This document shows positions 26,414-34,011 of a stretch of 64,000 nucleotides of DNA, piece after piece. The DNA lies in the NCBI RefSeq assembly GCF_023715325.1, contig NZ_JAMBNX010000007.1:186001-250000 (forward strand), written 5' to 3'. The stretch comes from Agromyces mediolanus (GTDB lineage Bacteria > Actinomycetota > Actinomycetes > Actinomycetales > Microbacteriaceae). Made by a program: the position numbers and the translations under genes. Under the pieces are notes generated by a model. It did not search any database. It worked only from the letters and a program-made list of their open reading frames with translations, and had not been told where the DNA came from. Positions within the stretch are counted from its first letter, which is position 1, and the number at the start of each line of letters is the position of its first letter.

Positions 26414-28213
26414 CTATTCGAAAGCCTTGAGCTCGATGCTGATCTGCTCGGCGTCGAGGTCTTCGAGGGCGGCGCTCAACGCCGCCGCACTGAACCGGCC
26501 CTCGTCGCGGGCGTCGAGCAGTGCGTCGCGCTGGGCGCGGATCATCCGCAGCCGCAGCCGGCGCACCCGCTCGGGATCGACGAGTCGGCGCTGCGCGGCA
26601 TCGGCGGAGTCGGCGCCCGGCGCCGCCGCCCCGGCCGCGGAGGCCGCGCCGTGCTCCGCCGTGGCATCCGCGCCCTCGACCTCGGCGAGCTCGTCGTCCG
26701 CGTCGTCGCCGACGCCCTCCTGATTGGAGAGCTGCCAGGCGGCCCGCATGCGCTCGGCCATGGCGCGGATCGCCGGGTCCTCCGAACCGGAGAGCTCAGC
26801 CATCGCCGCCCCCTGCAGGACGCGGCGGAGTTCGCGGCGCTCGGCAGCGCCGTCCTCCGGGTCGCGCGCGGGCATCACCCAGCGCACCAGCCACGGCAGC
26901 GTGCCGCCCTGGATCAGCAGCGAGCCGATCGCGACGAGGAAGGCGATGAAGACGAGCAGCGAACGGCTCGGCGTGTCCGAGGGGAGGGTCTGCGCCGCCG
27001 CGAGCGTGACCACACCCCGCATGCCTGCCCAGACGACGATGGTGCCCTCGCGCCAGCCGAGGCGTTCGTCGAGGTAGTAGTCGATGTCCGCGACCCGACG
27101 GCGGAACATTGAGCGCATGCGGTCGGCCTGCGCGGGGGAGGCCTTCGGGGGCACCGGGATCCCGGCGCCCGGGTGGGACTCCTGCTTCGTGCGGATGAAG
27201 TCGCGGATGGTTTCGGCACGCCTGGCTCGTCGCGCGAGTCCGGCGAACAGCGGCGCGACGTACGCGGCCCGGATCAGGATCGTCGCGGCCAGGGCGATCG
27301 CCGCGAGCCCGGCCGCGTGCCAGGCGCCCGAGTGGGCCGTCTCGACGTCGTCGACGATCGCGGTGAGCTCGAGACCCATCACGAGGAAGACCGCGCCCTC
27401 GAGCACGAGCTCGACGGTGCGCCAGTTCTGCGCGTCCGACAGACGATGCTGCGGACTCAGGAACTTCGCCGCCCCGCGCCCCGTGACGAGGCCGGCGACC
27501 ACCGCGGCGACGAGTCCCGAAGCGCCGAAGTGCTCGGCGGGGATCGAGGCGAGGAACGGCATCGTGAACGAGATGACGGTGTTCACGGTCGGATTCATCA
27601 CGCGGGCGCGCACCCGCAGGTTCACCCAGCCGATGACGATACCGATCACGGCGGCGAGCACCACGGAGTACACGAACGACCCCGCGACGCTCCAGAGCGA
27701 CACCGTCGCCGCCATGCCCGCGATCGCGGAGCGCAGCAGCACGAGCGCGCTCGCGTCGTTCAGCAGGCTCTCGCCGTCGAGCATCGCGACGACCCGCGGC
27801 GAGACGCCGAGTCGCTTCACGATCGACGTCGCGACCGCGTCGGTCGGACTCACGATCGCGCCGAGCGCGATACCGGCCGGGATGCCGAGATCGGGGATCA
27901 GCCAGGCGAAGAGCAGGCCGAGCAGCACCGAGGTGACGACGACGAGCACGACCGAGAGTCCGCTGATCGCGCCGAAGTCCCGCCGGAACTCCATCGCCGG
28001 CATCGACACCGCCGCCGAGTAGAGCAGCGGCGGCAGCACGCCCGCGAGGATCCACTCGGGATCGACCTCGAACGCGGGCACGACCGGCAGCAGGCCGACG
28101 GCGAGCCCCGCGAGCACGAGCAGCAGCGGTGCGGCGACGCCGAGCTTCGGCGCGAACGCCGTCGCCGCGGCGATGGCGAGCAGCGCGAGCACGGCGGCCA
28201 GCAGCAGATCCAT
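26414..28213 (-). CDS. Na+/H+ antiporter of the CPA1 (NhaP/NHE) family
   Basis: 599-residue membrane protein with about 12 N-terminal helices and a long charged cytoplasmic tail. Key segments are FEVDPEWILAGVLPPLLYSA, the ion-binding region IVSPTDAVATSIVKRLGV and MLDGESLLNDASALVLL (the conserved ND pair), and a later GMRGVVTLAAAQTLP motif. The tail from about residue 465 is rich in acidic residues and Ala and probably regulatory. It is divergent from the endonuclease at 28281 with only 67 bases between. Confidence 0.92.
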   Translation of the reverse strand: MDLLLAAVLALLAIAAATAFAPKLGVAAPLLLVLAGLAVGLLPVVPAFEVDPEWILAGVLPPLLYSAAVSMPAMEFRRDFGAISGLSVVLVVVTSVLLGLLFAWLIPDLGIPAGIALGAIVSPTDAVATSIVKRLGVSPRVVAMLDGESLLNDASALVLLRSAIAGMAATVSLWSVAGSFVYSVVLAAVIGIVIGWVNLRVRARVMNPTVNTVISFTMPFLASIPAEHFGASGLVAAVVAGLVTGRGAAKFLSPQHRLSDAQNWRTVELVLEGAVFLVMGLELTAIVDDVETAHSGAWHAAGLAAIALAATILIRAAYVAPLFAGLARRARRAETIRDFIRTKQESHPGAGIPVPPKASPAQADRMRSMFRRRVADIDYYLDERLGWREGTIVVWAGMRGVVTLAAAQTLPSDTPSRSLLVFIAFLVAIGSLLIQGGTLPWLVRWVMPARDPEDGAAERRELRRVLQGAAMAELSGSEDPAIRAMAERMRAAWQLSNQEGVGDDADDELAEVEGADATAEHGAASAAGAAAPGADSADAAQRRLVDPERVRRLRLRMIRAQRDALLDARDEGRFSAAALSAALEDLDAEQISIELKAFE

Positions 28214-28280
28214 GGGGACATTCTGCCGCGCCGCACGCGCCGGGCGCGCGGGCGTCGGCGGGATGTGCTGGGCTGGGGGC

Positions 28281-29192
28281 ATGGGGTACGAGACGGATTT
28301 CCTCGGCGGCGAGTTGCCCATGCCTGCGCCGCGCGAGCGGGGCGGTGCCGACCCGTCGGCGCAGCTCGACACGGCGCTTCTGGACACGGCGCAGCTCGAC
28401 ACGGCGCTTCTTGACACGGCGCAGCTCGACACGGCGCTTCTTGACACGGCGCTTCTGGACTACGTGCACTTCTCGGTGCGGCTCGATCAGCGGCGGCGGC
28501 TGGCCCGGGTCACGGGCGTCAACCTCGACGGGGCGAACCTCGTCGAGGTCGAACGCACGGGCGATCGCTGGCGGCTCGACCCGCGCGTCCCCGCAGACTG
28601 GCAGGCCGGCCCCGAGGTCTACGCCGACAACCCGCTCGACCGGGGCCATCTCGTGCGTCGACGGGATCCGGTCTGGGGAGATCCCGCGATGGCCGCCCGA
28701 GCGGAGTCCGACACGTTCCACTACCCGAACGCCGCCCCGCAGGTCGCGGGGTTCAACCAGTCGAAGGAGCTCTGGCTCGGCCTCGAAGACCATGTGCTCG
28801 CCTTCGGCGAGACCGAAGGGCTGCGGCTCAGCGTCTTCACCGGCCCGGTGCTCGCTCTGGACGACCCGCCGTACCGGGGCATCCGGCTGCCGCGCCGCTT
28901 CTTCAAGGTCGTCGCGTGGCTGCGCAGCGACCGGCTCGCCGCCGCGGGCTTCGTGCTCGACCAGTCGACGCTCATCGAGGCGCTCGTCGAGCCGGAGTCG
29001 GCGCCGCCCGGCGCCGTCGGGGGTGGGCTGCCCGAGCTCGGCGGCTTCCGCACCTTCCAGGTGCCGATCGCCGAGATCGCCGAGCTCACCCGGCTCGCGA
29101 TGCCGCAACTCGTCGTCGCCGACCGGATGCCTCGGGCGATCGCGGCGTCGGGGTGGCGCGAGCTGGTCGACCCGGGCGGGCTGCTGCTGTAG
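28281..29192 (+). CDS. DNA/RNA non-specific endonuclease (NUC1, DRGH family) with tandem N-terminal repeats
   Basis: 303-residue metal-dependent nuclease with the active-site motif DRGH at about residues 120-123 (NPLDRGHLVRRRD), the following metal-ligand Asn region (FHYPNAAPQVAGFNQS) and KELWLGLEDHVL. No signal peptide is visible, unlike most secreted homologues, so it may act inside the cell or be exported by another route. Residues about 27-60 are a perfect-looking pentapeptide array alternating QLDTA and LLDTA, encoded by a 30-base tandem repeat just before the nuclease fold begins (YVHFSVRLDQ). Confidence 0.85.
   Translation: MGYETDFLGGELPMPAPRERGGADPSAQLDTALLDTAQLDTALLDTAQLDTALLDTALLDYVHFSVRLDQRRRLARVTGVNLDGANLVEVERTGDRWRLDPRVPADWQAGPEVYADNPLDRGHLVRRRDPVWGDPAMAARAESDTFHYPNAAPQVAGFNQSKELWLGLEDHVLAFGETEGLRLSVFTGPVLALDDPPYRGIRLPRRFFKVVAWLRSDRLAAAGFVLDQSTLIEALVEPESAPPGAVGGGLPELGGFRTFQVPIAEIAELTRLAMPQLVVADRMPRAIAASGWRELVDPGGLLL
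28361..28450 (+). repeat. Three 30-base tandem repeats inside the endonuclease gene
   Basis: Copies at 28361-28390, 28391-28420 and 28421-28450 differ by a single base (tgg/ttg). Each is made of two diverged 15-base halves coding for QLDTA and LLDTA, and a half copy follows. The unit is in frame, so copy number can change without breaking the gene. Confidence 0.9.
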
Positions 29193-29255
29193 TCCTCGGG
29201 GCGGTCGGGCGTACCGTGGAGGTGAGCACATCGACACCGGGGTCGGGAGGTCGTC

Positions 29256-30173
29256 ATGTCGGTCATCGCCTGGATCGGGCTGGGGCACATGGGTGCGCCG
29301 ATGGCGGGGAACCTTGTCGCGGCGGGCCATGAGGTGCGCGGCTTCGATGTCTCCACTGAGGCGGCGGCGGATGCCTCGGCCAGGGGCGTGCGCGTCACGG
29401 CGTCCATCGCCGAGGCCGTCGGCGGAGCGGAGGCGGTCTTCACCTCGCTGCCGCGCAGCGAGCACGTCCGCGACGTCTACGAGGGGCCGGGCGGCGTGTG
29501 GGAGACCGCGCCGTCGCCGGCCCTGCTGCTCGACACCTCGACGGTCGACGTCGAGACCTCGCGCTGGTGCCACGACCGCTCGGCGGGCCGAGGCATCCGC
29601 TTCGTCGACGCGCCCGTGTCCGGCGGCATCGCCGGGGCCGCCGCCGGCACGCTCACCGTCATGCTCGGCGGCGACGCCGCCGCCACGGCCGCCGCCCGAC
29701 CTTTCGTCGAGCCGTTCGCGGGCCACGTCTTCGAACTCGGCGGCCCCACGAGCGGCATCGCCGCCAAGCTCGCGAACAACCTCATGCTCTTCGTCTCCCT
29801 GCTCGGGGTCGCCGAGGGGGCCGCGCTCGCCGCGTCGCTCGGGCTCGACCCGGAGCGCTTCTTCGAGGTGGCGGCCGTCTCGTCGGGGGAGTCGTGGCCG
29901 TTGCGCACCTGGTACCCGGCGCCCGGCGTGGTGCCGACGAGTCCGGCGAACCGCAACTTCGACGCCACGTTCACGGCGGCGCTCGCCGAGAAGGACCTCT
30001 TGTTCGCCGTCGAGGCGGCGGGGGCCGCGGGAGTGCGCACGCCGGCGGCGCGGATCGCGCTCGACCAGTTCGAACGGCTGATCGGGGAGGGCTACGGCGC
30101 GAAGGACTGCAGCCTCATCGCGAAGTTCGCCTCACCCGACGGACGGATCGCGGGATTCGACCCGCAGGGGTGA
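29256..30173 (+). CDS. NAD(P)-dependent beta-hydroxyacid dehydrogenase (3-hydroxyisobutyrate dehydrogenase family)
   Basis: 305 residues. The Rossmann domain starts at once (IAWIGLGHMGAPMAGNLVAAGHEV), the substrate motif is FVDAPVSGGIAGAAAGTL and the catalytic lysine sits in SGIAAKLANNLMLF. The second domain is all-helical. Members reduce or oxidise short beta-hydroxy acids such as 3-hydroxyisobutyrate or tartronate semialdehyde; the substrate here is open. It follows the endonuclease by 63 bases with GGGAGG before the ATG. Confidence 0.9.
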   Translation: MSVIAWIGLGHMGAPMAGNLVAAGHEVRGFDVSTEAAADASARGVRVTASIAEAVGGAEAVFTSLPRSEHVRDVYEGPGGVWETAPSPALLLDTSTVDVETSRWCHDRSAGRGIRFVDAPVSGGIAGAAAGTLTVMLGGDAAATAAARPFVEPFAGHVFELGGPTSGIAAKLANNLMLFVSLLGVAEGAALAASLGLDPERFFEVAAVSSGESWPLRTWYPAPGVVPTSPANRNFDATFTAALAEKDLLFAVEAAGAAGVRTPAARIALDQFERLIGEGYGAKDCSLIAKFASPDGRIAGFDPQG

Positions 30174-30193
30174 CGCGGCGCGACCGGTGCGGT

Positions 30194-30694
30194 TCACCGT
30201 TCGCCGTGCTGCACCGCGTCGATGACCTCCCCGAGCCGGTCGCGCAGGGAGCCGAGCTCTTCGAGCGTCATGCCGAGCCGGTCGACGACCTGCGGCGGGA
30301 TGTCGAGCGCCTGATCGCGCAGTGCCCGACCGGTGGGCGTGAGCTCGACGTCGAGGGCTCGTTCGTCCTTCGTGCTGCGCTGCCGGGTCAGGTAGCCCTG
30401 CGCCTCGAGGCGCTTCAGGAGCGGTGAGAGCGTGGCCGGCTCGAGCTGGAGGGCGGCGCCGAGGTCGCGGACGGTGCGCGGGCTGCGCTGCCAGAGCGCG
30501 AGCATGACGAGGTACTGGGGGTGGGTGAGGCCGAGCGGCTCGAGGATCGGTCGGTAGACGCCGATGACGCCCCGGGCGGCGACGGCGAGGGCGAAGCACA
30601 CCTGGTTCTCGAGGGCCAAGAGGTCGATCGGCTCGCCGTCGACCTCGACGACCGAGGCATCCGTGCGGTCGTCGCTCACGCGCTGTTCCTGCAT
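30194..30694 (-). CDS. MarR family regulator, OhrR-like
   Basis: 166 residues, closest in pattern to the organic-hydroperoxide sensor OhrR: the reactive cysteine Cys33 in LALENQVCFALAVA, then GVYRPILEPLGLTHPQYLVMLAL and the winged helix LEPATLSPLLKRLEAQGYLTRQRS. Oxidation of this cysteine releases OhrR from DNA. No ohr gene is adjacent; the divergent gene encodes a small zinc-ribbon protein. The start at 30694 has GGAGGGGTG upstream. An AT-rich double palindrome lies in the divergent promoter. Confidence 0.88.
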   Translation of the reverse strand: MQEQRVSDDRTDASVVEVDGEPIDLLALENQVCFALAVAARGVIGVYRPILEPLGLTHPQYLVMLALWQRSPRTVRDLGAALQLEPATLSPLLKRLEAQGYLTRQRSTKDERALDVELTPTGRALRDQALDIPPQVVDRLGMTLEELGSLRDRLGEVIDAVQHGER

Positions 30695-30710
30695 GGTCAC
30701 CCCTCCAGTA

Positions 30711-30738
30711 TTGCGCATGAGCTAATAATTAGTACACT
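30711..30738 (+). promoter_or_regulatory. Promoter of the small zinc-ribbon gene
   Basis: TACACT at 30733-30738 is a good -10 with TTGCGC 16 bases upstream as a weak -35. Transcription would begin about 7 bases downstream, right at the GTG of the small gene, implying a leaderless message. Confidence 0.5.
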
Positions 30739-30741
30739 AAT
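30722..30741. promoter_or_regulatory. Overlapping palindromes, probable OhrR/MarR operator
   Basis: CTAAT-A-ATTAG (30722-30732) overlaps ATTAGT-AC-ACTAAT (30728-30741), giving a 20-base AT-rich island in very GC-rich DNA. It covers the -10 box of the divergent gene. MarR/OhrR proteins typically bind such sites. Confidence 0.7.
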
Positions 30742-30745
30742 GATT

Positions 30746-30976
30746 GTGACACGAAGAGAACACCCCGCAGGCGAATCGCCCCGACGGGGGTACGCGGGCC
30801 TCATCGACAAGCTCAACGCGAAGCTCCTGCCGTACATCGGGCCCCCGCCCCTCGGCCCGTACGACGAGGAGCCGGTCGCCGAGCGGCCGCCGGCCTGCCC
30901 CCTCTGCGGCAAGCCGATGTCGGAACACGACATCGACCGCTCGGGCGAGCGCACCCAGCTGCACTGCCCGTCCTGA
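30746..30976 (+). CDS. Small conserved zinc-ribbon-like protein
   Basis: 76 residues. The middle reads LLPYIGPPPLGPYDEEP, and the C-terminus has CPLCGKPMSEHDIDRSGERT then LHCPS, a likely Cys/His metal site. Proteins with this pattern are widespread in actinobacteria but have no assigned function. A leaderless GTG at 30746 fits the promoter; ATG 30740 would add two residues but lies within the operator. Divergent from the OhrR-like regulator, so it may belong to a peroxide or thiol stress response. Confidence 0.7.
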   Translation: MTRREHPAGESPRRGYAGLIDKLNAKLLPYIGPPPLGPYDEEPVAERPPACPLCGKPMSEHDIDRSGERTQLHCPS

Positions 30977-30978
30977 CC
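30935..30978 (+). repeat. 44-base direct repeat, first copy (3' end of the zinc-ribbon gene)
   Basis: An exact 44-base segment, from GACCGCTCGG to GTCCTGACC, covering the last 14 codons with the stop, recurs at 31001-31044. Confidence 0.9.
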
Positions 30979-31000
30979 ACACGCGGAGTTCGTCGGCGCT

Positions 31001-31044
31001 GACCGCTCGGGCGAGCGCACCCAGCTGCACTGCCCGTCCTGACC
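31001..31044 (+). repeat. 44-base direct repeat, second copy (intergenic)
   Basis: Perfect copy of 30935-30978, offset 66 bases. It duplicates the zinc-ribbon gene's end, including its stop codon, into non-coding DNA, a sign of a recent slippage or recombination event. Confidence 0.9.
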
Positions 31045-31128
31045 CTCCCATCGCCCACCTCCCCTCCCATCGCCCAGCCTCGCGCCGCTAGGCTCAAAGG
31101 CGGGCATCGGAGGCGGAAGGGAGCGGGG

Positions 31129-31773
31129 ATGCGCTGGTTCCGTCGGAGGCGACAGAGGTTCAAGCCGTTCGACCGCGCCGCGCTGCCCGAGGTCCAGCCG
31201 CCCAGCGTCGAGGAGATGATCGACGAAGGGGTGATGCTCGCCGAGTCGGCCGGGCGCATGACGCTCCGCAACCGATTCGTCGTCGAGGCACTCCGCGGCG
31301 AGGAGCGCTACGACGACGACCGTGCTGCGGCCGCCGCGCGCGAGGTGCTCTACGAGCTGGTGCAGCAGGCCGACGCGACCGCCGAGCTCTCGGCCGAGGA
31401 CCGCGAGACCGCGGCCAAGCGCGAGGGCAAGGCGAAGCACCAGCACGACTACCGGCGCGCCGACACGGGCAACCTCCGCCGCCGGGAGAAGGTCTACACC
31501 TCGGTCGCGAAGCGCCTCTGGGAGCTTCGCGAAGACCCGGAGTACCTGCGCGAGTTCGCGACCCGCGCGCGGGACGAGGCCTGGAACGACGTGGCCGGTG
31601 CGATCGAGGCGCGGCTCGACCGCGAGTGGCCGCAGATCGAGGTGGATGCCGAGTACGAGCTCGCCCGCCCGCAGCGCATGCGCGAGCTCTTCGAAGATCT
31701 CGAGCGCGCCGTCGAGACCGCCGAGCTGAAGCGGGCCGAGCGTGAAGACCCGTTCCACGGATACGTCGGCTGA
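31129..31773 (+). CDS. Conserved hypothetical protein, charged and helical
   Basis: 214 residues, soluble, rich in Arg, Glu and Ala, with a basic N-terminus (MRWFRRRRQRFKPF) and long helical stretches, for example AAAAAREVLYELVQQADATA and RLWELREDPEYLREF. No domain recognised with certainty. A TAGGCT -10 at 31089-31094 and the purine-rich GGAAGGGAG before the ATG support it. The next gene overlaps its end, so they are probably co-expressed. Confidence 0.75.
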   Translation: MRWFRRRRQRFKPFDRAALPEVQPPSVEEMIDEGVMLAESAGRMTLRNRFVVEALRGEERYDDDRAAAAAREVLYELVQQADATAELSAEDRETAAKREGKAKHQHDYRRADTGNLRRREKVYTSVAKRLWELREDPEYLREFATRARDEAWNDVAGAIEARLDREWPQIEVDAEYELARPQRMRELFEDLERAVETAELKRAEREDPFHGYVG

Positions 31774-32380
31774 GCCTGTGCGTATCCCGTGGAGTGCCGG
31801 CCGGTGGACGCGCGAACCCGAATCGACCGAGGCGCACGGCGACGCGCTCGCGGTGCGCGCCGCGGAGGGCAGCGACTACTGGCGCGAGACCCTGTACGGC
31901 TTCGTCCACGACGACGGTCACGCGCTGCTCGGGGAGTGGCCGGCGGATGCCGCGATCGAGGTGTCCTTCGACAGCGGCGCGCTCACCGAGCTCTATGACC
32001 AGGCCGGGCTCATGCTCGTCGCCGGGCCTCGGCGCTGGGTGAAGGCCGGGGTGGAGTTGAGCGACGGGGTGCCCCAGCTCGGCGCGGTCGTCACCGACGG
32101 CGCCTCGGACTGGTCGATGGCACCGGTGCCGGAGTGGGCGGGCCGAGTCGTCACCATCCGGGCGAGCCGCATCGGGGACGCGGTGGTGCTGCGCGCCCGC
32201 GCCGACGAGGGGCCCTGGCGGACGTTCCGGGTGACGCCGTTCCCGGCCGAAGCCACCGCCGGCCCGATGGTCTGCGCGCCCTCGCGCGGTGGCCTCGAGG
32301 TGACGTTCACCGCCTGGCGTCTGCTCGCCGCCGACACGGAGCTGCACGCCGAGCCGCCGACACCTCACGCGGTTCGCTGA
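31742..32380 (+). CDS. DUF1349 domain protein
   Basis: 212 residues with the concanavalin-like beta-sandwich pattern of DUF1349 (YesU/regulation-of-unknown proteins): SDYWRETLYGFVHDDGHALLG, AGLMLVAGPRRWVKAGVEL, WSMAPVPEWAG and a C-terminal GPMVCAPSRGGLEVTF. GTG 31742 overlaps the previous gene by 32 bases; GTG 31778 is a plausible shorter start just after that stop. The stop codon itself (32378-32380) is supplied by the first copy of the dispersed repeat. Confidence 0.82.
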   Translation: MKTRSTDTSAEPVRIPWSAGRWTREPESTEAHGDALAVRAAEGSDYWRETLYGFVHDDGHALLGEWPADAAIEVSFDSGALTELYDQAGLMLVAGPRRWVKAGVELSDGVPQLGAVVTDGASDWSMAPVPEWAGRVVTIRASRIGDAVVLRARADEGPWRTFRVTPFPAEATAGPMVCAPSRGGLEVTFTAWRLLAADTELHAEPPTPHAVR

Positions 32381-32501
32381 GCCCGTCGAAGCGCCGGATG
32401 GTTCGCTGACCCTGTCGAAGCGCCGGGTGGTTCGCTGAGCCCGTCGAAGCGTCGGGTGGTTCGCTGAGCCCGTCGAAGCGCTTCGACGAGCTCAGCGAAC
32501 C
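32371..32501. repeat. Dispersed 22-base element, cluster I (terminator-like)
   Basis: Four direct copies (32371-32393, 32400-32422, 32429-32451, 32459-32480) and one inverted copy (32479-32501) of the element whose core is CTTCGACGGGCTCAGCGAAC. The last direct and inverted copies form a hairpin of about 21 pairs with one mismatch and almost no loop, between two convergent genes. A bidirectional terminator is the simplest role. Confidence 0.85.
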
Positions 32502-32512
32502 AGAACACCCGG

Positions 32513-33826
32513 CTACGCCGGAGCGATCGCGTGCCCGTGCCGGAAGAGGTGCTGCGGATCGACCTCCGCCTTGATCCGGCGCAACCGGGCGAGGGTCTCG
32601 GGCGGGTACATGGCTCGGAGGACGTGCTCGCCCCGATCCTCGGAGAAGTTGCCGTAGACGCCGCTGAGCCGGCCGAGCACGCCCTCGTGCAGCGTGCGGA
32701 GCTCCGCCACCTGCTGCTCGGGCGCGTCGTGCGGGAGCACGGCGTTCACGACGACGAAGGCTTCGGCGTCGCGGAAGGCGATCGGAGTCGCGTCGGCTGG
32801 CACCCGCCCGAATGCGCCGCCCAGCGTGCGCAGCAACAGCATGGTGGGTGCAGGGCCGGCGAGGGCGGCGAGGCACGACTCGAGCAGCGCGTCGTCGAGT
32901 TCGGGGGTGAAGCCATTGCCGCCGACGAAGCGGAACGGCGGCTTGCCCGGGGGTGCGTCTTCGAGCAGCTCGGAGTAGGCCACCGGCCCGAGCACCGTCT
33001 CTTCCAGGGAGTCGAGCGCGAGCAGCGGGGCGAGTGCGGCGCGAAGCTCGTCCTCGCTGCCGCGCCGGGCGACCGCGACCATCGGGCCGGCCGGCACCTC
33101 GGGGGCGAAGGGCGGGAAGATCAGCAGCGTCGAGTTCAGCGCCTCGTCGGCGCGAACGACCTCGCGCCAGGCACGGAGCACGGCCGGGGCATCCGCCTGC
33201 TCGAACCGCAGGTGCCCGCCCGCGAGCCCGTCGGCCGGCACCGCCTCGAACGTGAACGACGTGACCACGCCGAAGTTTCCACCGCCGCCGCGGATCGCCC
33301 AGAACAGCTCGGGGTGGTGCCCGGCGTCGACCCGCAGCACCTCACCGGCCGCCGTGACGAGCTCCGCCGAACGCAAGGCGTCGACGGTGAGGCCCTGCTG
33401 TCGTACGAGCCAGCCGATGCCGCCGCCGAGCGTGAGCCCGCCGACGCCGACGTCGCGGGTGTCGCCCGAGCTCACGCCGAGCCCGGCGGGTTCGAGCGCG
33501 GCGGCCACGTCGCCCCAGCGCGCGCCGCCGCCGACCGTGACGAGGCGGTGCTCGCCGAGGGCGACGTCGGTGAGGTCGGCGAGGTCGACGACGAGCCCGC
33601 CGTCGATCGGCTCGGAGCCGTGGCCGCCGGAGCGCACGGCGATCGGGGCCCCGGCTTCGGCGGCGACGCGCACCGCCGCCGCGACGTCGTCGGCGCTCGC
33701 CGGGCGCACGACCGCCTCGGGGGAGCCGACGCCGGCGAAGACCGCACGGCCTGCGTCGTACTCGGGGTCGCCGGGCCCGAAGGCGCGGCCGGGAAGGACC
33801 TGCTGCAACGCTGCGAGGATCGCCAT
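32513..33826 (-). CDS. FAD-binding oxidoreductase (PCMH/berberine-bridge enzyme type)
   Basis: 437 residues. FAD attachment histidine in RSGGHGSEPIDGG (about residue 67), then GDTRDVGVGGLTLGGGIGWL, HHPELFWAIRGGGGNFGVV and a BBE-type C-terminus (RLRRIKAEVDPQHLF). The second flavin-linking cysteine is absent. It is a shorter relative of the second half of the fusion enzyme at 9173-11461. A GCACACT box close to the ATG suggests a leaderless or short-leader message. Confidence 0.9.
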   Translation of the reverse strand: MAILAALQQVLPGRAFGPGDPEYDAGRAVFAGVGSPEAVVRPASADDVAAAVRVAAEAGAPIAVRSGGHGSEPIDGGLVVDLADLTDVALGEHRLVTVGGGARWGDVAAALEPAGLGVSSGDTRDVGVGGLTLGGGIGWLVRQQGLTVDALRSAELVTAAGEVLRVDAGHHPELFWAIRGGGGNFGVVTSFTFEAVPADGLAGGHLRFEQADAPAVLRAWREVVRADEALNSTLLIFPPFAPEVPAGPMVAVARRGSEDELRAALAPLLALDSLEETVLGPVAYSELLEDAPPGKPPFRFVGGNGFTPELDDALLESCLAALAGPAPTMLLLRTLGGAFGRVPADATPIAFRDAEAFVVVNAVLPHDAPEQQVAELRTLHEGVLGRLSGVYGNFSEDRGEHVLRAMYPPETLARLRRIKAEVDPQHLFRHGHAIAPA

Positions 33827-33867
33827 GGGCGCCAGTGTGCCACCGGCCGCCGACGTCCGCACGTGGT

Positions 33868-34008
33868 GGTTCGCTGAGCTCGTCGAAGCGTCGGGTGGTT
33901 CGCTGAGCCTGTCGAAGCGCTTCGACGAGCTCAGCGGACCAAACGCTTCGACGAGCTCAGCGAACCAGCGCCCAGCGGGCCAGGCGCTTCGACGAGCTCA
34001 GCGAACCA
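33868..34008. repeat. Dispersed 22-base element, cluster II
   Basis: Direct copies at 33868-33890 and 33898-33919 and inverted copies at 33918-33940, 33944-33966 and 33984-34008. The central pair makes a near-perfect hairpin. It lies between the start of the FAD oxidoreductase and the stop of oligopeptidase B, and so would terminate the latter. Confidence 0.85.
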
Positions 34009-34011
34009 GGG

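Noticed and set aside
32371-34008. Dispersed repeats considered as insertion-sequence ends
   Set aside because: No transposase, no target duplication, and copies occur singly and in mixed orientations at gene ends.
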